DNA of 25,764 bases from CPC320 sp002684375 (GTDB lineage Bacteria > Pseudomonadota > Alphaproteobacteria > Rhodobacterales > Rhodobacteraceae): positions 1-25,764 of the forward strand of contig CBFIHZ010000044.1 of the NCBI GenBank assembly GCA_965662545.1, written 5' to 3'. Numbering within the stretch: position 1 is the first letter of the stretch; each line of letters opens with the position of its first letter. The translations under genes were made by a program, and so were the position numbers. The notes beneath the pieces are model-generated. The model had not been told where the DNA came from and did not search any database. It saw only the letters and a list, made by a program, of their open reading frames with translations. Positions 25,189-25,764 of the stretch are shown one piece after another.

Positions 25189-25389
25189 ATGTTTATTCAA
25201 TTTGACCGCATAAACAGACTTCAGCCACAAACACGGCGTGTCAAAGCAGTTTCAGACGACGGCGCATTCCAAAATGCACTCGAGCAAATAGAGCCGCCGG
25301 TCCAACCGACAATCGAGCAATCCGAAAATCACAACAAACCTGAGACCGCTCCAGATTACCGCAGCATACTCACGCTCAAACAATTTTAA
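25189..25389 (+). CDS. Small orphan protein behind a sigma-54 promoter, unknown
   Basis: The 66-residue product begins MFIQFDRINRLQPQTRRVKA, then turns acidic and proline/glutamate-rich (ALEQIEPPVQPTIEQSE) and ends SILTLKQF. AAGGAG lies 6 bases before the ATG, an excellent ribosome site. There is no signal peptide, membrane helix or Cys, and the middle is probably disordered. I do not recognise a family. The gene sits alone between IS remnants and decayed DNA, but the ribosome site and the sigma-54 promoter argue that it is expressed under nitrogen, motility or stress-type control by an enhancer-binding activator. Confidence 0.65.
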   Translation: MFIQFDRINRLQPQTRRVKAVSDDGAFQNALEQIEPPVQPTIEQSENHNKPETAPDYRSILTLKQF

Positions 25390-25764
25390 TTGTTAAGTGG
25401 TTCCGCGACCATGGCAAGCTGTTATTGCCTCAGTCAGCGTAGAATTTGTTCCCAATTCCCCAAAACCTCCTTGCTGTGTTAAGCACAAGGATAATAGGAC
25501 TTAGCAATTTCCACGATTGTGAATTCCCATCTGCACAGCCGCTGCAAATGCCTTCAGACTGTTTCCGCCCGCAACGCTGCCACGCAGATAAAGGCGATGC
25601 CAGATCACTATCTCCAAAAGGGTTTGCCCCTTTCACGGCCTGTGTCTGGATGATCTGCTCTCCATTCTAAGCTTTGCGTATCTCTTGCCCCTGCAGATCA
25701 GTCTTTAGTGCTCTTGAGCGCATTAGGGATATCACACGCGGCCTCGGTGCCCGAGCATACAGCC
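25390..25764 (-). pseudogene. Low-confidence decayed coding DNA, possibly DUF5681-like
   Basis: No intact gene is seen. On the minus strand, one frame from the right edge reads SLMRSRALKTDLQGQEIRKA and stops at 25667-25669. Other frames further left hold GQTLLEIVI and SLKAFAAAVQMG. In this order the pieces loosely recall DUF5681 proteins (KTDL..E, then a helical region with KAF), which would mean several frameshifts. The similarity is weak and could be chance. Competing short frames on both strands lack ribosome sites. Confidence 0.2.

Noticed and set aside
1..25764. CRISPR arrays, rRNA genes, intact IS elements
   Set aside because: No regularly spaced repeats, rRNA-like stretches or complete transposase genes were seen anywhere in the window.

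Overview
The window looks like a chromosomal segment of a marine alphaproteobacterium of the Roseobacter group (Rhodobacteraceae). The main reason is a complete trimethylamine (TMA) / trimethylamine N-oxide (TMAO) cassette, whose proteins closely resemble the Tmm, TmoXWV and Tdm proteins known from Ruegeria and Roseovarius. Coding DNA has moderate GC and the intergenic stretches are clearly AT-rich. There was no database access; all family calls are by reading the translations.

Left part (1-7,765): a 20-codon gene start runs off the left edge. It is followed by a divergent pair of two-gene units: flavodoxin plus FprA-type ferredoxin/flavodoxin-NADP reductase on the minus strand, and a MetX-like alpha/beta hydrolase plus GMC dehydrogenase on the plus strand. 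Both units use ATGA stop/start overlaps. Next come a Tat-signal Acg/nitroreductase-like protein, a RimJ/RimL-type acetyltransferase, a DUF3303 gene broken by one in-frame amber codon (not an open frame as annotated by length), and a class I glutamine amidotransferase.

Centre (7,789-16,369, minus strand): transcription order is tmm (TMA monooxygenase), a 523-bp gap, tmoX (TMAO-binding protein), tmoW (ATPase), tmoV (double-length permease) and tdm (TMAO demethylase, DUF1989 + GcvT). A hairpin sits after tmoX and a rho-independent terminator after tdm. Together these genes oxidise TMA to TMAO, import TMAO, and split it to dimethylamine and formaldehyde, with the one-carbon unit likely passed to tetrahydrofolate. 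Genes for dimethylamine and methylamine use are not in the window.

AT-rich spacer (16,370-18,427): about 1 kb without a convincing gene upstream of tmm, a small lipoprotein, a weak orphan ORF and a decayed DUF1330-like gene.

Right part (18,428-24,041, minus strand): a tight operon of LacI-family regulator, periplasmic binding protein, two permeases, ATPase and a cytoplasmic metallophosphoesterase, headed by a perfect 16-bp LacI-type palindrome. I infer uptake and intracellular cleavage of a phosphodiester; the substrate is unknown.

Right end (24,042-25,764): remnants of an IS256-family and an IS21-family transposase lying back to back, then a 66-aa orphan gene behind a full-consensus sigma-54 (-24/-12) promoter, then possible decayed DUF5681-like sequence.
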